Shown piece by piece: positions 16,932-25,745 of a DNA stretch of 64,000 nucleotides. Within the stretch, counting starts at the first letter, position 1. The number at the start of each line of letters is the position of its first letter. A program made the translations under genes and the position numbers. The stretch covers positions 142,112 through 206,111 of the forward strand of contig HF993109.1 of assembly GCA_000433475.1 (NCBI GenBank), written 5' to 3'. The notes below the pieces were generated by a model. That model ran no database searches. It saw only the letters and a list, made by a program, of their open reading frames with translations, and had not been told where the DNA came from. The stretch comes from Mycoplasma sp. CAG:956. Its GTDB lineage: Bacteria > Bacillota_I > Bacilli_A > RF39 > UBA660.

Positions 16932-18287
16932 ATGCCAGCAAAGAAGAAAATAAAAACAAAAAAAACAACTACAACTAATAAAGGAGTAAAGAAAAGTACC
17001 AAGAAAGTAACTACTAAATCTCCAACTAAAAAATCAACAACTAAAGACTTAAAAAAGGAGATTGAAAAAACAACAACTCCTAAAAAGGTTATAAAAAAGC
17101 AAACTACTAAAACAACTAAGGATACCAAAAAAGTATCTAAAATGCCTAAAACTACTAAGAAGACTACTCCTAAAAAGCCAGTTGTAGTAAAAGCTGAAAA
17201 TGAAAAAATAAAAGAAACCATTGAATTACCAAAAACTAAAGCTCAAGTAAAACTAGAAGAAGAAACTAGAAAATTAGAATTAAAACAAGAGTTAGAACGT
17301 AAATTAGCCTTAGAAGAAAATTTAGAAAAGACTCATGAACTTAATTTAAAGAAGATAAATAAAACTAGAAAGAAAAGCCATGCTCAAAATATTGCTCGTG
17401 AAAAAACCAATGATTTTGTTAAAAAATTAAAAAAATTACAACGAAAAATAAAAATATATGGCATCGATAGTGTTATTCCTAAAAAATATATTGCAACGAC
17501 AGTAGTAGCTATCTTAATAATTCTTATTTGTATTATGAGTATTAATATGGTTAAACCAGAAATTGATAATATTAATCTTGAAAATGTTTCTGAAGAAATT
17601 GATCAGTTAAAGACCCTAAGTTTTGAAATAAGTAATACTAGTAATGTTATTGAAGAAAGCAAAGCCTACAAAAGTGAGTTAAAAGAATATTATGAATACG
17701 ATTTTTCCACCTTCGGTCTCCAAAGAAGTTGGTTAGATGAATTTAAAATATTTTATAATGAAAAAAATAAACAATTGTTTTTTGTTTTAAAACCAACTAA
17801 CGATAATAACGATAATGTAACGGGTGCTATTGAAAAATTTTTAAAAACCAATAAAATTAATACTACTAAAGAAGAATATGATGGTTATATCTTCTATATT
17901 AATAGTAACGATGATAAAAAAGTAGTTAGTAAAATTAAACAAAGTCAAATTAAAGTATTTGATATCTTACAAGAACTAAATAAAGACGAAATCAAAGAAA
18001 AATATGGTATAGAAAGTTCTCTTTATAAAGAATATAAAGTTAAAACAGCCATGATAGTTAAATCTGATGTAACAGAATATTTACTATTTTATCCTAAGAA
18101 CCATACAGCTGCTAAAGAAATAGAAAAGTTGATGGATGAGTATTACGAGAAAAGAGAAGAAAAATGGGCAAACAATGAAGAAAATCTTAACCTCATTAAA
18201 AATCGTTATACTGGTAATTACAATGGCTATTTAGTGTATATTGTTTCTAAAGATAATGACCTAGTTTTACAATTATTGAAAAAATAG
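16932..18287 (+). CDS. Lys/Thr-rich membrane protein with DUF4358-like extracellular domain
   Basis: The protein is about 451 aa from ATG 16932 (GGGG six bases upstream; an in-frame GTG at 16920 is an alternative). Residues 1-90 are an extremely basic Lys/Thr/Pro-rich tail like histone H1, and residues 90-170 are charged helix. One transmembrane helix (about 187-208) follows, then an outside domain. The last 130 residues (MIVKSDVTEYLLFYPKN, EIEKLMDEYYEKREEKW, NRYTGNYNGYLVYIVSKDND) fit the DUF4358 pattern known from Bacillota membrane proteins. The preceding block, about 250-320, may be a second degenerate copy. A cytoplasmic tail this basic could touch nucleic acid or anionic lipid (inference). 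Confidence 0.78.
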   Translation: MPAKKKIKTKKTTTTNKGVKKSTKKVTTKSPTKKSTTKDLKKEIEKTTTPKKVIKKQTTKTTKDTKKVSKMPKTTKKTTPKKPVVVKAENEKIKETIELPKTKAQVKLEEETRKLELKQELERKLALEENLEKTHELNLKKINKTRKKSHAQNIAREKTNDFVKKLKKLQRKIKIYGIDSVIPKKYIATTVVAILIILICIMSINMVKPEIDNINLENVSEEIDQLKTLSFEISNTSNVIEESKAYKSELKEYYEYDFSTFGLQRSWLDEFKIFYNEKNKQLFFVLKPTNDNNDNVTGAIEKFLKTNKINTTKEEYDGYIFYINSNDDKKVVSKIKQSQIKVFDILQELNKDEIKEKYGIESSLYKEYKVKTAMIVKSDVTEYLLFYPKNHTAAKEIEKLMDEYYEKREEKWANNEENLNLIKNRYTGNYNGYLVYIVSKDNDLVLQLLKK

Positions 18288-18331
18288 ATTTTAATAGATA
18301 AAAAATATGTCTAATAAAATCTATTTTTTTT
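18281..18331 (+). terminator. Terminator overlapping the stop codon
   Basis: A 13-bp perfect stem (AAAATAGATTTTA with TAAAATCTATTTT) starts inside the last codons of the preceding gene and ends in a T-run. Confidence 0.85.
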
Positions 18332-18428
18332 ATATTTAATTATCTAGAGTGTGTTAAAATAATTATGATAAGTAAGGTAGGTGAAGTAAAGATTTAAATT
18401 TAAATAATAAGAAAAAGAAAGGAAAAAC

Positions 18429-20981
18429 ATGGAAAAAAAGAATAAAGGCTTTACAATCCCTGAACTTTTGGCTGTTATTGTTATAATTGGCATCTTAGTA
18501 ACCATAGCATCCGCAAGTTATAATGGAATTAGTAAAACCTTAAAAGAAAAAACATATCAAAATAAAATAAACTTGATAAAAACTAAAGCCGTTGAATATG
18601 CAACCGATAATAATGTTGATGCTGAAACTATAAGTGTTGCAAAATTATTAAATGAAGGCTATCTAGAATTGGAAAATGATACGGAAGCCAATGAAAAACT
18701 AAATAATCCTAACGGTGGTTACTTAGATTGCTACCAAGTAAGCATTAATAAAAATATCGATGATTATGATATCAATGTTACTAGTGATGATACTTGTAAT
18801 ATGGCAAATCTTGATAATGCTTCTAGTAAAATTACTATTTATGCTTATGAGACAGAAAAGGTAAATAATAATGTTCAGATTAATTATGAAGCCTTAGGTA
18901 GTAATAACAATACTAAATGGACAAATAAAGACGTTTACTTATTTATTGATCCTAAAACTTTACCAGTTGAAGAACTAAGTAATGTTAAAATAACTTGGAC
19001 TCTTAATAATGAAATAATTACTAAAAATGGTAATTTAACTGATAGTGTTTCTAGTAATTTAGATTATGCCAATATCTATCAGGTAGAAACTAATTACTTA
19101 TATAATGCTATGGTAACTGCTCAGATTGAAATCGATGGTAAAAGATATAGTCAAAAAGCCAGTGTTAAGATTGATAAAGAAAAACCTAGTGTAGCTCTTG
19201 ATTTTAATGCTAGTTATGAAAAAATGGATGAACAAACGAGAAGAGCTACTAAAATTATTAATTTTAATGGTTCTGATGGTAGTGGTTCTGGTATTGGTCT
19301 TACTAAAGAAAATAATACTGTAGTTGGTTATTTCCTTACTGATGATGCCACTTACGTACCAAGTGCTAGTGACTTTAATATAACAACTGAGGCTCATCAA
19401 ACTAATGCTTATGAAAATGGTACTTATTATGGTTATACCATCGATGCTGTAGGTAATATTTCTAATCCTACTAGTATCAATATTGACAATGTTACTTACG
19501 ACTTACCAGTTTGTTTATTACCAAATGCTAATAAAACTTGGACTAACAAAGATTATACTTATACCTATGGCTGTAAAAATGATAAAGGAACTGGTTGTTC
19601 TTATGAATTAATAAGTAAAACTGTAACTACTGATACCGATACTTTACCAGATTTTGAATGGAAAGCAACTGATAATACTGGTAACTCTGTTAATTGTGAA
19701 TCTAAAGGCTTATCTGTTAAAGTTGATAAAACCGCACCAACTTGTAATATTACTGTTATAAGTGGTACCTTAGGACGTAATAATTGGTATACTACTGATG
19801 TTAAGTTAGCCCTAAATTACTCTGATAATTTAAGTGGCATAGCAGCATATGGCATTACAACCAGTACTAATGCCGACTTTAATTCAGAAAAAGAAACAAC
19901 CCTAAATTTTGATACTCCAGGTATAACTTACTATGGTTATGTTAAGGATAATGCTGGTAATGTAGGTACTTGTAATATTACTGTTAAAAGATTAACAACA
20001 CCACCAACTTGTAATCTTTCTCTAAGTGGTACTAAAGGAAATAACAATTGGTATCGTTCTAATGTTGCTGTTACTATGCAAACAAATGGTTATGGTATAA
20101 GTGAAAAGAAAATATACTCACCAAACGGTGCAGTAAATAATGATTATTATACGTTAACTTATGATACTAATAATGCTACTATTACTGGTAATGTGACTAA
20201 TGAAGCTGGTTTAACTGGTACTTGCTCTACAATTATAAAAAGAGATGTTACCCCGCCAGTTGCAACCTTAAGAATGAAAACTACTCATTATTGTTACCAT
20301 ACTATAAATGTAACTACATCTGGTGGTTGTGGTGATAGTAGTAGTTCTAGAGATATTGATTGTACAACTTGGGATAATAAAGGCTTTAATAACAGTTCAA
20401 CTTTAAATAGTTATTTAAGTAGTAATGTTGGCAGTTATAAATCTTATTCTTATAAAGGTAAAACTGAGGGAGATAATGTATCTTATAACCAAGCCGAATT
20501 AGTTTGCTCTGATAATATGACTACTAATGTAAGTTATAAAATAGGTAATAAATCGGGAGCTATTTATGATTTAGATAGCGATTCTAATGCCAGAAGTAAA
20601 ACTAACTATACTATGACCGGTACTTGTACCGATGAAGCTGGTAACCAAGCAAGCTCATCTAAAAACTTTTATCGTTATGAAGATGAACAATACTGTGAAA
20701 AAACCCATACAGAATATACTTGCGATAGTACTCATATCGAAGTTACTAACTGTGATGATGGTAAAAACTATACAACATCTAGTGGTAATAACTGTGGTGG
20801 TGCCGATTCTAACGGTGAATACGGTTCCAACGGTGATGGCTCATATTATGATTGCGGTTGGGGTAGCGGTGGCTCCGGTAGTACCAGTGATTGTGGACAC
20901 GTTAATGAAGTTTGTGACCACGAAACTAGTTACGAAGTATCCGATGGCTTTTATAAATGTGCCGATAATAAATGGAGATAA
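18429..20981 (+). CDS. Giant type IV pilin-like surface protein with Ig-like repeats
   Basis: The 850-aa protein begins with a classic type IV prepilin leader. Gly7 precedes Phe8 in KGFTIPELLAVIVIIGIL, and Glu12 is the +5 Glu of the mature protein, so cleavage and methylation by a prepilin peptidase are expected. The pilin helix and head run to about residue 130. After that come several beta-sandwich-like units at about 140-250, 250-350, 355-430, 430-520, 525-605 and 605 on, with recurring KTAPTCN / PPTCN starts, NNWY..DV and DNAGN..TC. The last 130 residues are Gly/Ser/Cys-rich. Ordinary pilins are about 130-200 aa, so this one is fused to a long adhesin-like stalk. It is coupled to the next gene. 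Confidence 0.82.
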   Translation: MEKKNKGFTIPELLAVIVIIGILVTIASASYNGISKTLKEKTYQNKINLIKTKAVEYATDNNVDAETISVAKLLNEGYLELENDTEANEKLNNPNGGYLDCYQVSINKNIDDYDINVTSDDTCNMANLDNASSKITIYAYETEKVNNNVQINYEALGSNNNTKWTNKDVYLFIDPKTLPVEELSNVKITWTLNNEIITKNGNLTDSVSSNLDYANIYQVETNYLYNAMVTAQIEIDGKRYSQKASVKIDKEKPSVALDFNASYEKMDEQTRRATKIINFNGSDGSGSGIGLTKENNTVVGYFLTDDATYVPSASDFNITTEAHQTNAYENGTYYGYTIDAVGNISNPTSINIDNVTYDLPVCLLPNANKTWTNKDYTYTYGCKNDKGTGCSYELISKTVTTDTDTLPDFEWKATDNTGNSVNCESKGLSVKVDKTAPTCNITVISGTLGRNNWYTTDVKLALNYSDNLSGIAAYGITTSTNADFNSEKETTLNFDTPGITYYGYVKDNAGNVGTCNITVKRLTTPPTCNLSLSGTKGNNNWYRSNVAVTMQTNGYGISEKKIYSPNGAVNNDYYTLTYDTNNATITGNVTNEAGLTGTCSTIIKRDVTPPVATLRMKTTHYCYHTINVTTSGGCGDSSSSRDIDCTTWDNKGFNNSSTLNSYLSSNVGSYKSYSYKGKTEGDNVSYNQAELVCSDNMTTNVSYKIGNKSGAIYDLDSDSNARSKTNYTMTGTCTDEAGNQASSSKNFYRYEDEQYCEKTHTEYTCDSTHIEVTNCDDGKNYTTSSGNNCGGADSNGEYGSNGDGSYYDCGWGSGGSGSTSDCGHVNEVCDHETSYEVSDGFYKCADNKWR

Positions 20982-20984
20982 ATT

Positions 20985-22121
20985 ATGAAGAAGAAAAAAA
21001 ATAGCATGGGAATATTTATCCTTATAATCTTAGTAATACTTATCTTAATTGGACTTGTTATATTCTTCTTAACTAGAAAACCTAAAGTAACTTATGAATA
21101 TTATATTAATAATAATAAAAGTAATATTGCTGGTAATAATATTTCTAATTATGAATGTAATAATGGTACAACCCTAAATATTGATGAAGATAATAATACT
21201 TATAGTATTTCATCTATTACTAAGAATTCTTTATGTAAAATATATTATGAAGATACAGCTGGTGAACAAATTATCAATTTAGCAAGTGGACTAGATACCT
21301 TAGAAGAAAAAAATAAAACTTATATTGATGATGCTAGTACCCTTCGTTATTACGGAGAAAATCCTCTTAATTATGTTTATTTTAATTGCAATAGTGATAC
21401 TGATACTAATACCTGTGAAATATGGCGTATTGTTAGTATAAATAAAGTATCTGATGTAACTAAGAAAAATAAATATAACTTAAAAATAGTAAAAGATACT
21501 CCTCTAAAAGCTATAGATACTACAACTAAAAATGAAATAACCGACTTTGAATGGAATAATAATCGTGACTTTAATATTATAGAATCTAGTATTTATAAAT
21601 TATTAAATGAAGCTTATTATAATGCTTCTAGTAATTATACCTATACTAATAAAGATAACAAGACCATTACTTTAGATTTCTCTAATAGTGGTTTAAAAAA
21701 TGATAATGTTAGAAAGATGGTTTTATCTAATACTTGGCGTATTAATGCTAATACAGATAATAATCAAACTATTACTAATTGGTATAGTGATACCACATCT
21801 GGAAATATGGCTAATTTTAAAATTGGCTTAATAAGTATTAGTGATTATGTTCTAGCTCTAAAAGATAACTGTAAAGATATAAAGATTAATGAATTTGCTA
21901 CTTGCAAGTCTAAATCTTATCTTACTAAAGAAAATGGTTTCTTTGTTTTAGATAGTTATCAAGAAAAAGAGGGATTTGTTTATCGAATTGCTGGCAATAA
22001 TGCTATAAATGCTATCTATCCAACGGCTACTTATAATATTTATCCATCTTTATATTTAAATGAAGATGTTAAGATTGTAAGTGGTGATGGCAGTATATCT
22101 AATCCTTATCATTTAGGATAA
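20985..22121 (+). CDS. Single-pass membrane protein with C-terminal DUF6273-like domain
   Basis: The 378-aa protein has one transmembrane helix (about residues 8-30) after a KKKK start, with the rest outside. The region beyond 110 has RYYGENPLNYVYFNC, EIWRIVSI, a central TWRIN and the ending YPSLYLNEDVKIVSGDGS.SNPY. This matches the closing pattern (RPVlyLksnv.I..GdGt..NPY) seen in DUF6273-like extracellular domains of gut Bacillota. ATG 20985 lies 3 nt after the stop of the pilin-like gene and uses GGAGA inside its last codons, so the two are translationally coupled and likely form one surface complex. Confidence 0.72.
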   Translation: MKKKKNSMGIFILIILVILILIGLVIFFLTRKPKVTYEYYINNNKSNIAGNNISNYECNNGTTLNIDEDNNTYSISSITKNSLCKIYYEDTAGEQIINLASGLDTLEEKNKTYIDDASTLRYYGENPLNYVYFNCNSDTDTNTCEIWRIVSINKVSDVTKKNKYNLKIVKDTPLKAIDTTTKNEITDFEWNNNRDFNIIESSIYKLLNEAYYNASSNYTYTNKDNKTITLDFSNSGLKNDNVRKMVLSNTWRINANTDNNQTITNWYSDTTSGNMANFKIGLISISDYVLALKDNCKDIKINEFATCKSKSYLTKENGFFVLDSYQEKEGFVYRIAGNNAINAIYPTATYNIYPSLYLNEDVKIVSGDGSISNPYHLG

Positions 22122-22145
22122 TTATTAAAACCTTTTAAAAGTAAT

Positions 22146-22176
22146 AAAATGTCTTATTAATTTAAGGCATTTTTTA
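22146..22176 (+). terminator. Rho-independent terminator
   Basis: AAAATGTCTTA pairs with TAAGGCATTTT (one G-T pair) around a short loop, followed by T residues. Confidence 0.8.
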
Positions 22177-22215
22177 ATTTGAAATGTTTAAAATATAGAA
22201 GTTTAAATATGTATC

Positions 22216-22258
22216 TTGACAGTAAGCAAACACAAGTGTTAAAGTAGTCATACTTTAA
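22216..22258 (+). promoter_or_regulatory. Sigma-A type promoter with palindromic operator over the -10
   Basis: TTGACA (22216-22221), a 17-nt spacer and TTAAAG (22239-22244), or TAAAGT with an 18-nt spacer, form a promoter for the 22281 gene. The palindrome TTAAAGTA-GTCA-TACTTTAA covers 22239-22258, exactly over the -10 and start region, as a repressor site would. Confidence 0.6.
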
Positions 22259-22280
22259 AATTTAAAAAGGGGGAAACCTT

Positions 22281-23882
22281 ATGGATATAAATGATAGTTT
22301 AAATAAAGGAATACCAATTAGCGAACCTGTAATTCTTGATAAAACAGATATTGCCAATAACGTTCAAAATAAAGAAAAAATGGAAGATATGTTAAACGAA
22401 TCTATAGTAAAATATCATAACTTTATACTAAGCCAGTCCCAAATATTATTTGGCTTAGAATTTAATGGTGCTATTGCTATAGTAACTGATTTTACTACTT
22501 TAAAACGTAAAATAGAATTTTCTGTTCATGCTTTTTATGATAGTTTAAAACGAAATTTAAATATGTCCTTATCAACAGATGACTTTGCAAGTGATGAAGA
22601 ATACAGAGAGTCTTTAATAAAGCAAGCTAATAAAAAAATAGAAGCTTTAAAAAGAATAAAGACCCCAGCTGAACTTCAAAGAAAATTTCCTGTTTTACAT
22701 AGAAGATATTTATCATGTGTTCAAGAGTATTATCTAGTTAAAAAGAATATTATTGAACCTCTTAATAAGTTAGATCCAATTACTAGAACTAAAAAAATGT
22801 TCCAACTTAATATAGATTTAGAACAAAAAAATCCGTTTTATAATCCTAAAAATAATATTGTAGCTATAATAGATTATACTAATTCATTCAGTTTAAAAAC
22901 ATTTATTGCTTCTTGTGTTATTGCCCTTCCTAATATCATAAATAATAGGGATAAAATAGTTAATTATATTCATAATAATCCTATCGATTTTAGCTTTTTA
23001 GATGATGCTGATAAAGATAAGTTAGAATTATATTTTGCTTACTGTAATTTAAAACAAGCCAATAATGCTGATAGTAAATATAAACAAGATTATTTATATT
23101 ATGTATCTAATTACTTTAAAGAACATAAAGATACTACAGATGATATTTCTATAATAGTGGGTGCTAGTGATGGTAAAACAATTCAAAGTGGCATTCTTAC
23201 AACCATTTGCCAAGAAGTAAGTACTGGAATAATTATAACACCCAAAATTCTATATGAATTATACCGAAAAGTTTTAATTGAAAATCCTAACTTAAAAATA
23301 ATTGACTTTTCTAGTTTTGATTTTACGGGTATGAATTTAGATGAAGTATCTGCGTTTACAAATGAATATTTAAAAGACTTAGAAGTTAACTGGGAACTTT
23401 TACCACCAGATGATAAAACATTTGAAGAAGATATTATAAGACACTTAAAAGAATCAAGCAAAAATTTAAAAGATGAAACTAAGGAAGAACATGAAAAAAG
23501 ACTATTAGAATTATTTATGAAAAAAAAGAACTTATATGATTCTACCAATCCACTCTTTAGAATAATGGGTAAAAATACTTTTAATGGCTATATTGGCTAT
23601 GTTTATCCCAATGGACGTGTTGTTTTAGATAGATTTTATGATAAACAAAATGATTCTACTCTTGCTGATGGCAATGCCGTTTATGCTATGAATATCGAAG
23701 AATTTTATGAACTAAGTAAGCTAAGTAAATCCGAACTTATTCGAAGTAAGTTGTGCCGAAGATATATTCATAAAGGCAATTGGACAAGTAAAGTCTTAGC
23801 AAAAGAAATTAAGTTAAATGTTTATGATAAAAAGTCTGTTAACGTAAGAAGTCTGCTTAAAAAAGATTCTGATAAAAAGTAA
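22281..23882 (+). CDS. Uncharacterised 533-aa cytoplasmic protein
   Basis: The 533-aa protein has no signal peptide, no transmembrane helix and no motif I recognise. It is helical with mixed charge. A few conserved-looking patches occur: LEFNGAIAIVTDFTTLKRKI (about 58-77), PFYNPKNNIVAIIDYTNSF and, near the end, RIMGKNTFNGYIGYVYPNGRVVLD in two pieces followed by RFY. The last of these reads like a small beta-sheet where a conserved Tyr/Gly/Arg patch might sit. A strong AAGGGGG site precedes ATG 22281. It has its own promoter and is followed by a terminator. Confidence 0.75.
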   Translation: MDINDSLNKGIPISEPVILDKTDIANNVQNKEKMEDMLNESIVKYHNFILSQSQILFGLEFNGAIAIVTDFTTLKRKIEFSVHAFYDSLKRNLNMSLSTDDFASDEEYRESLIKQANKKIEALKRIKTPAELQRKFPVLHRRYLSCVQEYYLVKKNIIEPLNKLDPITRTKKMFQLNIDLEQKNPFYNPKNNIVAIIDYTNSFSLKTFIASCVIALPNIINNRDKIVNYIHNNPIDFSFLDDADKDKLELYFAYCNLKQANNADSKYKQDYLYYVSNYFKEHKDTTDDISIIVGASDGKTIQSGILTTICQEVSTGIIITPKILYELYRKVLIENPNLKIIDFSSFDFTGMNLDEVSAFTNEYLKDLEVNWELLPPDDKTFEEDIIRHLKESSKNLKDETKEEHEKRLLELFMKKKNLYDSTNPLFRIMGKNTFNGYIGYVYPNGRVVLDRFYDKQNDSTLADGNAVYAMNIEEFYELSKLSKSELIRSKLCRRYIHKGNWTSKVLAKEIKLNVYDKKSVNVRSLLKKDSDKK

Positions 23883-23912
23883 GAAAAGTATCATATTTTA
23901 TTAAAATAATAT

Positions 23913-23953
23913 AGATAAGGTAGTATTAAAATTATATTTAATATTATCTTTTT
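23913..23953 (+). terminator. Probable terminator with bulged stem
   Basis: AGATAA and TATTAAA pair with TTTAATA and TTATCT. A 5-nt bulge (GGTAG) sits between the two helices and TTTT follows. Confidence 0.55.
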
Positions 23954-23980
23954 CTATTTGCAAAAAGTAAATAAAAAGAT

Positions 23981-24008
23981 TTGACAAATTCAAAATATGT
24001 GCTATACT
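23981..24008 (+). promoter_or_regulatory. Sigma-A type promoter
   Basis: TTGACA (23981-23986), a 16-nt spacer and TATACT (24003-24008) are near consensus. The -10 lies inside the longer open frame that begins at 23997, which places the true start downstream at ATG 24066. Confidence 0.75.
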
Positions 24009-24065
24009 AGACAAACTGTAAAAAAGGGGAGTTTTACAAAATCCCAAAAGAAAGAAGGTTTAAAA

Positions 24066-24713
24066 ATGAATGATTTAATAATGCGTACAGAAAAACAAAT
24101 TGAAAAATTGCGTAAAGCTGTATCAGTAGAAAGCAAATATGGCTTAGGAGTAGATGATAAATATAGTGATTTTGTTGTTTATATCATAGTTTCTCTAAGA
24201 AATTATTTAACAACTCTTCAAAGTTATCAGAAAATGGGTATATCTGGTGGCATTTATAGTTGCAATACCGAATTTTTTGCTAAAATGAATGAGTATATTG
24301 AATCTTGTGAATTTTATCCATTAACAAAAACTAGTGAATTTAAGGGTATCTTTGAAGGATTTAGAAGACCAAATACTCCTGATATGGTTGTTTCTTTTAT
24401 TGAAACTAATTTTGATAAAATTTTGAAATTTAGTGCTTTATCTAATGAGGTTTTAAGAAGTAATGAAATATTTGCTGATGAAAAATTATACCATTATCGT
24501 CGTAATGGCAAAGTAAAAGCTAAGTTATCAGATCTTGATACTTCTTCCTTATCTTCGCTTAATGTAGTTGCAGCTTATAGAGATGGCGGCTTCGATAAAC
24601 TATGTCCAAAAGATTTAGAAGAGAAAAAAAGATGTGATATAGCAAGACAAAATAAACTTATTAAGTCTCAAAAAAAATTAAGTTTAGGTAGATTTTTCCA
24701 TGGACTATTTTAG
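24066..24713 (+). CDS. Uncharacterised 215-aa protein
   Basis: ATG 24066 is preferred to upstream in-frame codons because a near-consensus promoter lies at 23981-24008 and AAGAAGG precedes it. The protein is about 215 aa, mostly helical, with no membrane segment. Recognisable patches are YSDFVVYIIVSLRNYLTTL and a basic C-terminus (KKRCDIARQNKLIKSQKKLS). No family recognised. Its last 14 nt overlap the next gene, so the two are translated together. Confidence 0.75.
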   Translation: MNDLIMRTEKQIEKLRKAVSVESKYGLGVDDKYSDFVVYIIVSLRNYLTTLQSYQKMGISGGIYSCNTEFFAKMNEYIESCEFYPLTKTSEFKGIFEGFRRPNTPDMVVSFIETNFDKILKFSALSNEVLRSNEIFADEKLYHYRRNGKVKAKLSDLDTSSLSSLNVVAAYRDGGFDKLCPKDLEEKKRCDIARQNKLIKSQKKLSLGRFFHGLF

Positions 24714-25533
24714 TGTTTTAAAATTAAATAGCAATGCCACTATTATCGATATAATAGGTATGTATGAAGTATTATTAAAAAATACTAAAAAAGAGATAAA
24801 GGCTGGTAAATCTGATATTTCTAAATTAAATGAACTAAATATGGCATTTATTCTTGCTTGTACTACTAAAAATAAAGATGAATTAGTTAATGTTAAAAAT
24901 AAATATATTCTTAATAATAAAGTAATAATTATTATTAATAAGATTAAACAAACTATTACTACTTTTAAAAGTGCAAGTAATATTGGTTTTGGTATCTATT
25001 TTAATAAACTAATTGAAATCTTAAATGAATATTTAAAAGGTTACTATCGTTTAATAAATCAAATAAGACAAGCTAAAAACTTAGATGAATTTAATAAAAT
25101 AACTAAAGAATTTAAAGAAATTAATTGGAGTAATTATTTTATTACTAACCTTAATGATATAAGTAAAAACATTTTAATGCCAGGCTTACATTATACTAAA
25201 GAACATCAACAGTTCCTTTATGATTTAAAAAGAATAACAAATAATTTAGAACTTATTTCATTCTTAAATAATAATATTAAATATATAGAAAAATTAGAAA
25301 TAATAAATGAAACTTTAGCAAATAATATTTTTTATAATAATTATGATACTTCTAAACTTTCTTACCAAGAGTTAAACATTATTAGCAGTAAAATAAATAA
25401 AATTATTATTGAAGATGTTATTATTCATCATCTAACAATAGATGAATTAGTATGTAAATATAACAGTAGTATGATAGAAAATACCCAAAAAAGATTAGTA
25501 AAAGAACTAGGTTTTCCTAAAAATTATATGTAA
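24700..25533 (+). CDS. J-domain-like protein lacking HPD
   Basis: The 277-aa protein begins MDYFSVLKLNSNATIIDII, which resembles the first helix of a DnaJ J-domain (YY.vLgv...As..eIk.aY). A helix ending in LNELNMAF sits where the last J helix (L.ein.Ay) would be. The HPD tripeptide needed to stimulate Hsp70 is missing, so this is at best a degenerate J-like module. The rest is Ile/Asn/Lys-rich helical sequence without known motifs. It overlaps the previous gene by 14 nt. An IS3 element begins within a few bases of its stop codon. Confidence 0.6.
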   Translation: MDYFSVLKLNSNATIIDIIGMYEVLLKNTKKEIKAGKSDISKLNELNMAFILACTTKNKDELVNVKNKYILNNKVIIIINKIKQTITTFKSASNIGFGIYFNKLIEILNEYLKGYYRLINQIRQAKNLDEFNKITKEFKEINWSNYFITNLNDISKNILMPGLHYTKEHQQFLYDLKRITNNLELISFLNNNIKYIEKLEIINETLANNIFYNNYDTSKLSYQELNIISSKINKIIIEDVIIHHLTIDELVCKYNSSMIENTQKRLVKELGFPKNYM

Positions 25534-25596
25534 TAAATAGACTAGATACTGATGTGAACCCCAATTGGTAGACATCATAAAAAGGACTAATTTTAA

Positions 25597-25645
25597 AAAA
25601 AATCAAGGGCGAACTTTAGTGAGTTCATCTAGACCCTTGATTTTT
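25597..25645. terminator. Hairpin terminator in the IS3 3' end
   Basis: AAAATCAAGGG pairs with CCCTTGATTTT around a loop containing an inner GAACT/AGTTC hairpin. A- and T-runs flank it, so it can stop transcription of the transposase and of the convergent upstream gene. Confidence 0.75.
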
Positions 25646-25745
25646 ATAATGTAATTATAATATTTATTCAAATAAAGTTTGTCTTTATTTGTTATCAATT
25701 AATAAATTAATCATTTATAAAATATTTTCTACACATTCAACAATT

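Noticed and set aside
16742..17221. 159-aa hydrophobic minus-strand ORF
   Set aside because: Antisense of the Lys/Thr-rich tail, which yields Phe/Val codons on the other strand.
20632..20988. 118-aa ORF in the +1 frame of the pilin-like gene
   Set aside because: Shadow of the Gly/Cys-rich end of the main gene; no ribosome site and repetitive Val/Thr content.
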